64,000 nucleotides of DNA. It comes from a bacterium (GTDB taxonomy: Bacteria > Planctomycetota > Planctomycetia > Kolteriales > Kolteriaceae). The translations under genes and the position numbers were made by a program. The stretch spans positions 1 through 64,000 of the forward strand of contig JAIELF010000024.1 of assembly GCA_019753235.1 (NCBI GenBank), in the 5' to 3' direction. The notes below the pieces were generated by a model. It made no database searches, had not been told where the DNA came from, and saw nothing but the letters and a program-made list of their open reading frames with translations. This document shows positions 16,922 to 26,166 of this stretch, piece after piece (positions within the stretch are counted from its first letter, which is position 1; each line of letters starts with the position of its first letter).

Positions 16922-19900
16922 TCGATGAAAGCAAACTCGTTGGATAATAGAAGGACCTGCGCGAACCTTGCCCAGGGAGAAAGAGGCTCGGTCGGGCCGG
17001 CATACTCTTTCGTCGAATCAAAAAACATCACTTCTGCCGACGAAGACTCCAACTCGACACGGACTTGCCACTGGTACGAATCGAAATTGTCGTTGGCTAA
17101 TGGATCGACGAGAAAGTCGATTGTCTCGCCGGCGACGACGTCGATCGGGTCCAGTTGCATTTCGATTTTGTCTGCTTGAACGGTCCATTGTTTCACTAAG
17201 CCCGCACGATTGGAGATGACCGCCGCGCGGACGCCGTCTCCTTCTTTCGTCTGGTGCTGAATCTTGCCCGAGAGACGAAGCTTTCCTGTCGATGGAACAC
17301 TGAATCGTCGAATCGCACATTGAGCAGAGTTGATTCCGGGATGCCCGCCGACTCGATTCAAGACCAGGTGACTGACGTCGGGATGCGGAAACTTCTCACG
17401 GGGTTGCCAATGATCGCGACGAAAGAATTTCATCGGCGTAAAGCTGACTTTGCCTGTCACGGAATCCAAACCGCCCCAACCGTAACTCCACCGCGAGCGT
17501 TCTGCCGGTGGACGTGCCGATTCCGCGAGAATGAACGCGACGCCTGTTTCAATCTCGGCCGGCGTTGCCGACCGCCGAAGGACGCGCCAATAGAGTTCGT
17601 CGACTTGTTCTTCGAGAGAAGCCTGCGACGCGGCCGACCACTCGTCAGCCATGGATCGACACCGATCCAAAATGAATGAGCTATTGAGAAGAAACAGTGC
17701 CTGCTGTGGAACGGTTGTGACGAACCGAAGCGGGGCGCTCGTGTTCGGATTGGCAAAGTCGAACGTTCGAAAGAAGCTTTCGAGGTTTTGCCGATCCACA
17801 TACGCGTAAACCGCTCGGCGATTCGATGCTTTCTCTCCGACGATCGCAACACTTCGGCCGAGAAGCGCTTCATCGAGTTCCCCCGAGGTTTCGAGCACCG
17901 CGTCACGCATCTCTTCGAGGGTCAGTCGTCGCGATTGGAATCGACTGTAAAGCCGATTCTCTGGATCGACCGCTCGGGCTTCGGGACGGTCGGCACTCGA
18001 TTGGCGGTAGACATCGCTGGTGAGGATTTCCCGGTGCAGATCTTTTAGCGACCAACCCGAACCGACCCATCGCTCCGCGAGGCTATCGAGCAGTTCGGGA
18101 TGGGAAGGGGGTTCGGCCCTGAGCCCGAAGTCGCTGGTGTTGGGGGCAAGACCCTGGCCCAGATGCCATTGCCAAACGCGATTCACCATCACTCGCGCGG
18201 TGAGCGGGTTATCCGCCGACGCAATTCGCTGGGCGAGCTCCTTTCGGCCACTCCCCTCCTGAAAACGAGGCCGATCGGCGGAATCGAGAAAACTGATGTA
18301 TCGCCGAGGAGCTAGAGGCCCATGCCTGCCGGGATTGCCGCGAACAAAGATCGGCGAGTCAGATGGCGTGGGAGCATCCGTCAAGATCATCGCCTCCGGA
18401 GGCGCGCCGGGATGCGTCACGCGGACTGCTTCACGTTGATTGCGCAATCTGGTCAACTCATTTCGCTCGCCTTGATCGAAAGTCGAAACAGTCTCCTCCA
18501 CCGAAATCTTGACGGGCGAGCCCGGTTCATCAAGGACTTGCCGAACGATCGCCAAATCAGGCGACTTGTTCGTCAGGAGTTGACAATATCGATCGACGAC
18601 ATCCCGCATGGAGGTTGGTTGGGCCTCTTGAAAGACCTTAAGCACCGCGGGCAGCAGGAAGGAATCGGTAGAACTGTTACTCTGCCAAGGAAAAGAGGCG
18701 GTGGCGATCTGGTCTGGAGGCATGGCTTGATACCGCGCCCAGACTGCAAAGACGGGATGGTCGGGACGAAGTCTTTCCGAAAGAAATCGCTGCCACTTAT
18801 CGATGAATTGCCGAACCACCGCTTGCGTGAGTCCGGAATCGACGGCCGTCTTCTGAACCAATTCGCCGCTCGGCTGACCGTTGGCCTCGTGCCAGGCCAT
18901 GATCAATCTCGGAAGCTCCTTTCGAAGTTTTGCTTCCTTTTCATCCCGTTTGCGAGCGATGAACCCATTGATCTCCCCCTGCTTTTGTTCCAGGGATCGC
19001 TCGTACTTCGCGAACTCGACGGGCGATGTCGAGGGACCGATTTGAGGACGCTCGTCCGGCTCGGGGCTGCTCTGAAAGACTCCGTAGAGCGCGTAGTAAT
19101 CTTCCGTCGACGTCGGATCGTACTTGTGATCATGGCAGCGGGCACAACTGACCGTCAGCCCGAGTAGGCCGCGCGTGACGACATCAATTCGGTCATCCAT
19201 GATGTCTGGCCCGTTGTTGAGAAAACGCCGACCAACCGTGAGAAAACCCAACGCGGCCAGCGACTTTTTATCGTTGGAATCGGCCAGGCGGTCGGCGGCA
19301 ATCTGTTCGCGCACGAATTGGTCGTAGGGCTTATCGCTGTTAAACGATTCGATGACATAATCTCGGTAAGTGTAAGCGAACGGGTATCGGCGTTCAGAGA
19401 CGAAGACGTACCCCTTGGTGTCGGCATAGCGAGCCACATCCAGCCAGTGCCGAGCCCATTTCTCGCCGTAATGAGGGGAGGCGAGAAGGCGATCGACTTC
19501 TCGGTTGGCGGCATCCGGCTTGGAGAACTCGCGGTCCGCCTCGACAAAAGAATCGACTTCTTCCCGCGTGGGGGGCAATCCTGTGAGGTCGAACGAAAGC
19601 CTTCGAAGGAGGACCCGCGCCTCGGCCGGCTCGGCCCGATGGAGACCTTTCTGTTCCAAGCCAGCTTGCACCCAACGATCGATCAAGTTCTTTTCCCGGT
19701 TGGTGGATCGGACCTCGGGCAGGGGGTGAAACTGAACGGGTTGAAACGACCAGTGGTTCTTCGCTAGCTGTTGAGGGGTTAAGGATGTTCCCGTCCCGGC
19801 ATCGGACTTCGGCCAAACCGCTCCCGCCAGAACCCATTGCCGAATCGCTTCAATCTGCTCGGCCGGCAGCCGGGCGTCGGGGGGCATCTGGATATCACCC

Positions 19901-20169
19901 GTGTGCGCTAAGACGTCGAGAAGCCGACTCGCCTCGGGTTGAGCAGAATTGATCAGAGGACCGCTCTGACTTCCTTTGAGGAAACTGGTCGCATTATCAA
20001 GGCGAAGAGACATCTCTTGTTTCTTTTCGCCGTGACATTCGAAGCAGTGGGTCGCGAAGACCGGTCGGACGTGCCGTTCAAAGTACTCTTCGGATGCGGG
20101 GCCTTCTTGGCTATGGAGAACGTTTCCCCATGCCAGCAAAAGGATCCCGGTCAGTAGCGAAACTCTCAT
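16918..20169 (-). CDS. PSD1 / planctomycete cytochrome C domain protein
   Basis: The 1083-residue exported protein begins with a signal peptide (VSLLTGILLLAWGNV). Domains in order are planctomycete cytochrome C (haem motif CFECH near residues 45-49), PSCyt2/DUF1549 (WARHWLDVARYADTKGY, a second CARCH motif) and PSD1/DUF1553 (LTARVMVNRVWQWHLGQGLAPNTSDFG). The final PSD1 strand (PWARFAQVLLLSNEFAFID) comes after an inserted ~165-residue beta-rich domain that starts near SYGWGGLDSVTG. It lies upstream of the DUF1501 gene, with a 4-nt overlap. Its role is probably extracytoplasmic electron transfer or polymer breakdown, but it is unproven. Confidence 0.9.
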   Translation of the reverse strand: MRVSLLTGILLLAWGNVLHSQEGPASEEYFERHVRPVFATHCFECHGEKKQEMSLRLDNATSFLKGSQSGPLINSAQPEASRLLDVLAHTGDIQMPPDARLPAEQIEAIRQWVLAGAVWPKSDAGTGTSLTPQQLAKNHWSFQPVQFHPLPEVRSTNREKNLIDRWVQAGLEQKGLHRAEPAEARVLLRRLSFDLTGLPPTREEVDSFVEADREFSKPDAANREVDRLLASPHYGEKWARHWLDVARYADTKGYVFVSERRYPFAYTYRDYVIESFNSDKPYDQFVREQIAADRLADSNDKKSLAALGFLTVGRRFLNNGPDIMDDRIDVVTRGLLGLTVSCARCHDHKYDPTSTEDYYALYGVFQSSPEPDERPQIGPSTSPVEFAKYERSLEQKQGEINGFIARKRDEKEAKLRKELPRLIMAWHEANGQPSGELVQKTAVDSGLTQAVVRQFIDKWQRFLSERLRPDHPVFAVWARYQAMPPDQIATASFPWQSNSSTDSFLLPAVLKVFQEAQPTSMRDVVDRYCQLLTNKSPDLAIVRQVLDEPGSPVKISVEETVSTFDQGERNELTRLRNQREAVRVTHPGAPPEAMILTDAPTPSDSPIFVRGNPGRHGPLAPRRYISFLDSADRPRFQEGSGRKELAQRIASADNPLTARVMVNRVWQWHLGQGLAPNTSDFGLRAEPPSHPELLDSLAERWVGSGWSLKDLHREILTSDVYRQSSADRPEARAVDPENRLYSRFQSRRLTLEEMRDAVLETSGELDEALLGRSVAIVGEKASNRRAVYAYVDRQNLESFFRTFDFANPNTSAPLRFVTTVPQQALFLLNSSFILDRCRSMADEWSAASQASLEEQVDELYWRVLRRSATPAEIETGVAFILAESARPPAERSRWSYGWGGLDSVTGKVSFTPMKFFRRDHWQPREKFPHPDVSHLVLNRVGGHPGINSAQCAIRRFSVPSTGKLRLSGKIQHQTKEGDGVRAAVISNRAGLVKQWTVQADKIEMQLDPIDVVAGETIDFLVDPLANDNFDSYQWQVRVELESSSAEVMFFDSTKEYAGPTEPLSPWARFAQVLLLSNEFAFID

Positions 20170-20352
20170 TCGGCAATCGTCTCCGGGAGAGTTCAACGGC
20201 GGTAAACTGGGACCGTCCCAACCGCGTCTTGAACAGGAAGCAACTTCGTCCGCGACACGGCGAGGAGTCTATCCGCGCGATGACCGGACAGGGCAGGGGG
20301 AGAGGCGAACCCCTCCGCATGGTAGTTTATCAGGCTGACCGAAGCGGCGTCT

Positions 20353-20369
20353 AGACGAGCTTGGCTCGT
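20353..20369. terminator. 7-bp hairpin downstream of the lipoprotein gene
   Basis: GACGAGC (20353-20359) pairs perfectly with GCTCGTC (20363-20369), with a 3-nt loop. It is 77 nt past the stop of the minus-strand lipoprotein gene and ends the arg-linked cluster. No U-run is seen, so terminator function is uncertain. Confidence 0.35.
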
Positions 20370-20445
20370 CCTAACTATCTATCGAAACAATGTTTTCCGT
20401 CATGAACGATCACGAAGAAGATAACGGGTTGGCCGGCTAATTCTC

Positions 20446-20874
20446 CTAGTGGGGTTCTGACCGAAGCGATTCACCAGGCTTTTCTCCCGGATTGGCCAGG
20501 TCGACCCACCATTCTTCCGAGCGGGTCGTGTCTGCCCGCCAACGCGTGCCGACGCTGGCGGAGCTCTCTAGCCATTTTCCGAAGGGGGGCGATTGCCGAC
20601 CCAGTTCTTCGCGAAGCGAGCGGGGCAGCGTGATGCGAACCGCCACCGGTCCGACCGGGGCGCGCGGAATACAAAACTCGCCGGTGGGTCCTACTCGGGC
20701 AGAGGCCACCTCGCCGATGGTCGCGTTGATCGGGTACACCGCCACCCAACCGACCGCGACAGGTTGGCCTGCCGACATGATCCTACCTTTGAAGATCGTC
20801 GTGGAAAAACGGGTCGGAGGGCCTGGCGGGATGTAAGCGCAGCCCGCGACGGTCCAAATCATCGCCACGACCAT
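20446..20874 (-). CDS. Small lipoprotein of unknown function
   Basis: The 142-residue protein has a lipobox (WTVAGC) after a short hydrophobic stretch, so it is predicted to be a lipoprotein. The mature part carries a carboxypeptidase-regulatory-like beta fold pattern (FKGRIMSAGQPVAVGWVAVYP, ARVGPTGEFCIP, VAVRITLP), typical of transthyretin-like domains. ATG 20874 overlaps the end of the HEAT gene region by 12 nt only if the stop at 20883 is counted as separate; in fact it lies 9 nt after that stop. It is the last gene of the cluster that begins with argB. The function is unknown. Confidence 0.65.
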   Translation of the reverse strand: MVVAMIWTVAGCAYIPPGPPTRFSTTIFKGRIMSAGQPVAVGWVAVYPINATIGEVASARVGPTGEFCIPRAPVGPVAVRITLPRSLREELGRQSPPFGKWLESSASVGTRWRADTTRSEEWWVDLANPGEKPGESLRSEPH

Positions 20875-20882
20875 TCTGCTGA

Positions 20883-23435
20883 TCAGTTGGCGACGGGAAG
20901 GACCTGCAGCGATTCCTGCGTTTTGCGGATCAGCTCCATGCGACGAAGCTTCTCGTCGGAGTCGGCCGGCGAAAAGTACGAAGCCATCGTTCGTTTCCAA
21001 CGGGACACTTGCTCCTCGGTGAAGACACGGGGTCGACCGATCCCTCGATCAGGATCACCTTCGAGCGGACCGACCACCTCTTCTAATCCAACGAGGGCCC
21101 GCTGTCGAATCTCTAGTTTGGCATCCGAAAGAAGCTGGGTCAAAAGCTGAAGTGTCCCTTCGCGATCAACGCGCGGGTTCTTGGTCAGTTCTTCGACGAC
21201 GCGTCGGCGGACTTCGTCATCGGGCGAAGCAACCAATCGACGCAACGTTTCGAAACCTTCCTTGTCCCCTTGAGCCAATAGTTGCGCCGCCGCTTCGAGC
21301 TGAATAGCGACCGACGAACTCTTCATTGCCTCTCGCAAGGAAGGTTTCGTCCCCTGATCCGCCGTCGCACCTGCCGCCCGGATCGCCGCTCGGCGAACAC
21401 GTTCAGAGGGATCGGTCATGACGCTTGCAAGCCCGTCAGGAGTCGCCACCAACGGGTAGGCTTCGATCTGTTGACAGGTCATCTCCCGGACCATTTCGTC
21501 CGCATGCGTTAATCCGAGTCGGGTGAGCCGATCGATCGCGACCTTTGCGATCGGCTCGGTCGATACCGCCAAGCTCTTCATGGCCAATGGGACCAGACGA
21601 ATCCAAAGATCCCGGCCCCCCTCCGGTCGAGCCGCCATCGCGACCATCACCGCTTGCATGTTCGTCATCGGCCTTCGATCGAACTGCACCACAAGCGTCG
21701 TCACCACGCTCGGCGAAGCCTGATCGAGATCGACCATCATGCCGTACGCTGAGTCTCTTGGCTCCAGGATCTTGCGGATGAATTCGCGGGACGGAAGGAG
21801 GTCGGCCGACAAAAGAGCCTGCTCGATGTTAGTCAAGGGAACGGAAGAAAGCGGCGCGATCCGATCGGCAGAGAGAGGACCCCGCGCGAGCTGAGCGCAG
21901 ACCTTTTGCAAGGCAAGATCGTCCACCCGAGCAACATTCGGCCCGGCACCTCCGACAGTGCCGAGTGAGCGTTTGGGGATCAAGCTAGTCCACGCTTCTT
22001 TCATCGCCAGGACCTGCGGGCCGCGCGATTCAGGAGGGTCTGTTGGCCGAAACGAAGCGAGCGTTTGGCGCCAATGATCGAAGGATTGTTCGGCATACTG
22101 ATCGCGGAAGGGGACGTTGACAGTGACCCGAGCGAGACCCTCGGCCGCCGCCGTTCTCGTCCGGGCAGAAGATGATTCCATCGCATGAAAAAAGAGTGGA
22201 ACGGAATCTCGGGGCGGAACCTGCTCAAGCGATTCGAGGACCGCCGACTGCACGACGCTGGCCCGGTCATCATCCAACAATCGAGAAAGGGCCGCGAGCG
22301 ACGAAGGTGTTTTCATCCCCGCCAGCGACCGCGCGGCAGCCACGCGGACACTGGCCTGCGAATCGCCGGCCCCGCGGAGAACGATTCCCTCTTGTCCAAG
22401 CTGGCCCGCCGACGCCATCACTGCTTCTCGCACGAGGGGAGAAGCACTCTCGGCAAGTTCCGCCAATCGCGTGAGCGTTTGATTATCTGGATAAGCATTC
22501 AATCCACGAATGGCCGTCACCGAGACCGCGATATCGCCGTCCCGCGTCAGACGGAGTACGACCTCTCGACCGGCCGGCGTCGGATGCGCCAGCAACGCAG
22601 CCAACGCCGATCGACGAACCGCGGGGTCCGAATCGCGGAGGAGTTGCTCCAATAGAGAGGAGATCTCCGTCCAAGGTCTGCCAGCGTGACCCATCGCCAC
22701 CACGCGACGAAGAACCGGAGACGGAGCGCGGGCGAGCAGCAGAGCGGTTTGGTCCTGAGAAGGATCGTACGACGGGTCGGCCTCCCGAGCGGCGAACAGC
22801 GCATGGGCGAGAGCCGCGATCAGCGGTTCGTCCTTTTCCGCTAACACCCGGCGCGAGAGATCACCATCGGCTAACCATGGCGTCAACAACTTTTCGAACC
22901 CAACAGGGTCAAGCATTTTTCCGAACCGAGCCAGTGCACATGCCGCTTGCGATCGGCTCGGGAGAGGAGAATCCTCGTCGAGTAGATGCCGATTGAGTTC
23001 CTCGATCCCGCGCGTGCTCCCCGTCTCCGCCAGAACCAGTGCCGAGTGAAATCGGCCCACGGGGCCTCCGCGCCGAAGCCTTTCGGCCAGAACTTTCTCC
23101 AGCTTGATTTTGTCGTTTGGGTTGCCCTCTATCCGCGCGACCATTTCGGTGACGGCGGGATGATGCCAAGGGGGACGGTACGCGAGCGGCGGATCCGACG
23201 ATGCCGACCGAAGGACCCAGGTCGATTCGTTGAGCTGTTCAAGCAATTGATCATCGGTCAAATCGCGGGTTGGAACATCGCTGGCCGAGACCGGGGAAGA
23301 CTCCACCTGTTCGACCGGGGGACGCGAGAGTCGTTCGATCAGTTTCTTATGCGCCTTGTCGGCCGAAAACGATCGTCCGGCGGTGTTGCCCGGTGGAGCG
23401 ATCAACACAGAAAGTGCTATCAACCAGCCTGCCAC
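20883..23435 (-). CDS. Exported HEAT-repeat protein
   Basis: The 850-residue protein starts at GTG 23435, which has GGGAGG (23448-23443) 7 nt upstream. A GTG at 23453 precedes it in frame without an SD. A signal-like hydrophobic stretch (GWLIALSVLIAPPG) leads to many HEAT units, for example DPAVRRSALAALLAHP, DIAVSVTAIRGL, DSQASVRVAAARSLAG, DDEVRRRVVEELTKNP. HEAT repeats form helical solenoids that bind proteins. It lies between two other exported unknown genes, 47 nt after the 23483-24766 gene. Binding partner and role are not visible. Confidence 0.75.
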   Translation of the reverse strand: MAGWLIALSVLIAPPGNTAGRSFSADKAHKKLIERLSRPPVEQVESSPVSASDVPTRDLTDDQLLEQLNESTWVLRSASSDPPLAYRPPWHHPAVTEMVARIEGNPNDKIKLEKVLAERLRRGGPVGRFHSALVLAETGSTRGIEELNRHLLDEDSPLPSRSQAACALARFGKMLDPVGFEKLLTPWLADGDLSRRVLAEKDEPLIAALAHALFAAREADPSYDPSQDQTALLLARAPSPVLRRVVAMGHAGRPWTEISSLLEQLLRDSDPAVRRSALAALLAHPTPAGREVVLRLTRDGDIAVSVTAIRGLNAYPDNQTLTRLAELAESASPLVREAVMASAGQLGQEGIVLRGAGDSQASVRVAAARSLAGMKTPSSLAALSRLLDDDRASVVQSAVLESLEQVPPRDSVPLFFHAMESSSARTRTAAAEGLARVTVNVPFRDQYAEQSFDHWRQTLASFRPTDPPESRGPQVLAMKEAWTSLIPKRSLGTVGGAGPNVARVDDLALQKVCAQLARGPLSADRIAPLSSVPLTNIEQALLSADLLPSREFIRKILEPRDSAYGMMVDLDQASPSVVTTLVVQFDRRPMTNMQAVMVAMAARPEGGRDLWIRLVPLAMKSLAVSTEPIAKVAIDRLTRLGLTHADEMVREMTCQQIEAYPLVATPDGLASVMTDPSERVRRAAIRAAGATADQGTKPSLREAMKSSSVAIQLEAAAQLLAQGDKEGFETLRRLVASPDDEVRRRVVEELTKNPRVDREGTLQLLTQLLSDAKLEIRQRALVGLEEVVGPLEGDPDRGIGRPRVFTEEQVSRWKRTMASYFSPADSDEKLRRMELIRKTQESLQVLPVAN

Positions 23436-23482
23436 AAAGATGCCTCCCTGCACCTTGGGGCGACCACGAACACCCTTGCCTG

Positions 23483-24766
23483 CTAAGGCTGGGCGGCGGC
23501 CGTCGTCGCTTTCGGTTCGCTTCTCGCCGGGATCGTCGGCCCGCGCGGGGCGAGCTTTCGATTCTCTCCGACTGAATTCTTTTCAAGCCATCGGTCAATC
23601 TCGTCGGGAGTGACCGACTCTTCTCGCATCAAGGGATAAAGTGTCCCCTCGATCGCTACCTTTTGCGCGAAGTCCTTGAACTCGGCACTTGCTTGATTGG
23701 GGGGCTGATCGAGACTTTTGGTGATCGCTTTGAGCCAAAGATACGCTTCGTACTTGCGGGCATCGATCCCTTTACTTTGCCGATCGTCCGATGCCTGCAC
23801 CCAATCTCGCAGCGCCCCGGCGATCACTTCCGCCTGTAACTTTGAGTTCCATTCCGAAAGATCCCCCAACGTCATCTTGGCCAACGCTCGGGCCGCCTCG
23901 ACGCGAGCGTCGAGAGAGTTATCGGGATCGATCGCTCCCGCCGCCAGCCGGGACGCGACCTGGACATCTCCAGGCAACTGAGCGTAAGATCGTCCCAGTG
24001 ATCCCAGCGTTTCATAAAGCTTGGCTTCGAGGACGGACTGCAAATCTTCCTTTTGAAGTTCCTTAAGGATCACGGCCGACGCTTCGCCTTCCTCGGCCGC
24101 CTTGATTAGATTTTGCTCCTTCGCCCGGATCAAGCCCACCAGGGCCATCAACTTGACCGCATCCTCGCGGGCTGGATCTTTGAGCACCTTCAAAAACATC
24201 GGCACCCCGTCCGGGACGTCGCCGAAACCGTTCTGAATGGACGACGCAACATGCAAGGCATTCACCTGCACCACCACGCTGTTGCCTAAGAGATCGTTCA
24301 GGTACTTCTCGACGGCGGTCTTGTATTTGCGAACGCTCTCTTCGTCGTAACGTGCTCGGCTATCGGACGTCCGATTGATCATCACCAAGATTTGCCGATC
24401 GGCTTCGTTCCCCTTGAGCGTCAATCGAGAGACCTGCGCTTTGGCGAATGCGTCGATCGCGGCATCGTCTTTCGAATCACCGCGAAGCAAGTCATCCAAC
24501 TTCTTTCCTGTCGGCTCGGGAACGCTTTGTGTCTGTGTCTCTCGAAAGCCCTTGATGGGTGGGCGCGGAGCGCCCGGCGCCATGATGAAGTCGTTTCGTT
24601 TTGCCGGCGGGGCCGCGTCGAGGGAGCTCTCGGCCTTCGGGCCGGTCGGCTTCTTAGGGTCAGCCGGGACGGAAGCTTTCTGTGCATGAAGTGGGACAGA
24701 AGCAACCAACCATAAAAAACTGGTCGCCAATAAAAGGTTGGATCGCGTCCACGCGCAACGACACAT
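23483..24766 (-). CDS. Exported alpha-helical repeat protein, function unknown
   Basis: The 427-residue protein has an N-terminal signal (LLLATSFLWLVASVPLHAQ) then a Pro/Lys-rich linker (35-110). The rest is helical and HEAT-like (SVVVQVNALHVAS, VKLMALVGLIRAKE, ARVEAARALAKM, ARKYEAYLWLKA). It ends in a Pro/Ala tail. ATG 24766 was chosen over the longer frame because GGGGGTGAT precedes it by ~9 nt and the signal then fits. It sits between a SPOR-like gene and a HEAT gene, with the same direction. I do not recognise a named family. Confidence 0.65.
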   Translation of the reverse strand: MCRCAWTRSNLLLATSFLWLVASVPLHAQKASVPADPKKPTGPKAESSLDAAPPAKRNDFIMAPGAPRPPIKGFRETQTQSVPEPTGKKLDDLLRGDSKDDAAIDAFAKAQVSRLTLKGNEADRQILVMINRTSDSRARYDEESVRKYKTAVEKYLNDLLGNSVVVQVNALHVASSIQNGFGDVPDGVPMFLKVLKDPAREDAVKLMALVGLIRAKEQNLIKAAEEGEASAVILKELQKEDLQSVLEAKLYETLGSLGRSYAQLPGDVQVASRLAAGAIDPDNSLDARVEAARALAKMTLGDLSEWNSKLQAEVIAGALRDWVQASDDRQSKGIDARKYEAYLWLKAITKSLDQPPNQASAEFKDFAQKVAIEGTLYPLMREESVTPDEIDRWLEKNSVGENRKLAPRGPTIPARSEPKATTAAAQP

Positions 24767-24881
24767 CGGTTGGATCACCCCCACGGCAAGGGACCTCTGT
24801 CGAGACTCCCTGTTTCGTCCCGACCCTCCCAGTTCCATTGCTCTCCTCCATCTTATGGAGCGGGGGAACCGAAAGGGGATC

Positions 24882-26030
24882 CTACTCGGCCAGCGGTGCC
24901 AGAGCCGCCACCCGCGGAGGACGAGGCGTCAACATCAACTCGGCATTCGGACTGAGCGTCATGTCGGCCAGCTTGATTTCCGCTATTTTCTGGCGAAACG
25001 CCATCACGTCGGGATGCTGATCCATGAACATGACGCGGTAGCGAAGATCCTTCATCTGAGGATCCTTCAAGTCGGCAAGCTCCGGGAATCCTCCCACGCA
25101 GACAATGCTGGCGTATTGGCCATGAAAGACGTACGCTTCCCAGCCGAGCTTGCGGAGGGCGTCCGCCAGACCGATCGCCTGCTGGGCGGCATGCGAAAGA
25201 GGAGAATCCGCCCCGCCGAAGATCTTCGCCGCCAGCCCCTTTTCTTTATCGTTGCTGCCGAAAACCGTCGTCCCACCAAACTGTGCGACCGCCAGCGTGT
25301 ATGGGTGCGGGTTTTCATAAACGCTGTAGGGGCTAGACGTGTTGATCTCGGCAATCATCCGAGCCAGTTCCGGCGAGATCGATTTTTGAAATTTGCGACC
25401 TTGAGGATGAGGATTCGGCACCAGCATCGCGGACGAGAGGGGATGATTCTTCTTTGAATTACCCTTCGCATCCTCGATGGCCGACATGCGGTACTGCTCC
25501 CAGATTTTCTCTGGGATGGATTGAATCTCCATCTTGCGAAGCCGAGCTAATGTCTTCTGAGCCAGGGGATCATCCATCGACGCAAAATCACCGACCAGAA
25601 CAACAAAGTTAAGTGGAGGATCGGTCAGCGGAACCAGCCTGCGGGGCTTCACCTGAAATTGCTTCTCGAAGGCAGCCGCATCCTCGTCGGACATCGACCC
25701 CTCCATCTTCTGTTGATAGCGGAAGACATAGGAGGAAAGCCGATAACGATCGCGAAGCTCTTGAGCCAACGCTTCCGCGTAGAGAAGGTGCGGCTCACCA
25801 ATGAACGACGCGACCTTGATTAAGACAGGACCATTCTCTTTGCTCAATGGATAGGCCATGGGGCGGACTTCGTCGCTGGTCTCGACCGCTTTCCCCGGAG
25901 CAGGCTTCGCCTTCACCTTTTTGGGAGTGGGGGCAACTCGCGAATTTTCGATATCGAATAGACTTCCTGGCTGCGACCAGGCAACCGAGCTGCTCAACAG
26001 AATCAGCGACGCCACCACAGCCCTACTCAT
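24882..26030 (-). CDS. Exported protein with two SPOR-like halves
   Basis: The 382-residue protein has a signal peptide (VVASLILLSSSVAWS). Two segments look like SPOR-type peptidoglycan-binding folds. The first is VLIKVASFIGEPHLLYAEALAQEL then SSYVFRYQQ, ending with NFVVLVGDFASMDD. The second is YTLAVAQFGG, then AIGLADALRKLGWEAYVFHGQYASIVCVGGFPE. The match rests on pattern, not on a database. It sits just after argF (its start is 137 nt from the argF stop). ATG 26030 has AGGGG about 11 nt upstream. Confidence 0.6.
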   Translation of the reverse strand: MSRAVVASLILLSSSVAWSQPGSLFDIENSRVAPTPKKVKAKPAPGKAVETSDEVRPMAYPLSKENGPVLIKVASFIGEPHLLYAEALAQELRDRYRLSSYVFRYQQKMEGSMSDEDAAAFEKQFQVKPRRLVPLTDPPLNFVVLVGDFASMDDPLAQKTLARLRKMEIQSIPEKIWEQYRMSAIEDAKGNSKKNHPLSSAMLVPNPHPQGRKFQKSISPELARMIAEINTSSPYSVYENPHPYTLAVAQFGGTTVFGSNDKEKGLAAKIFGGADSPLSHAAQQAIGLADALRKLGWEAYVFHGQYASIVCVGGFPELADLKDPQMKDLRYRVMFMDQHPDVMAFRQKIAEIKLADMTLSPNAELMLTPRPPRVAALAPLAE

Positions 26031-26166
26031 CCGCTCAATCCCCTTTCTGGCCGACGATTCATCCACGCAAGCGATGAATGCCGACCTTGTCCATAGGGGA
26101 TACGGGCAAATCACACAAGAGGAATCCAACCCCTTGTCAGATCGCAAGAAAAGGCTGGCAAGACAC

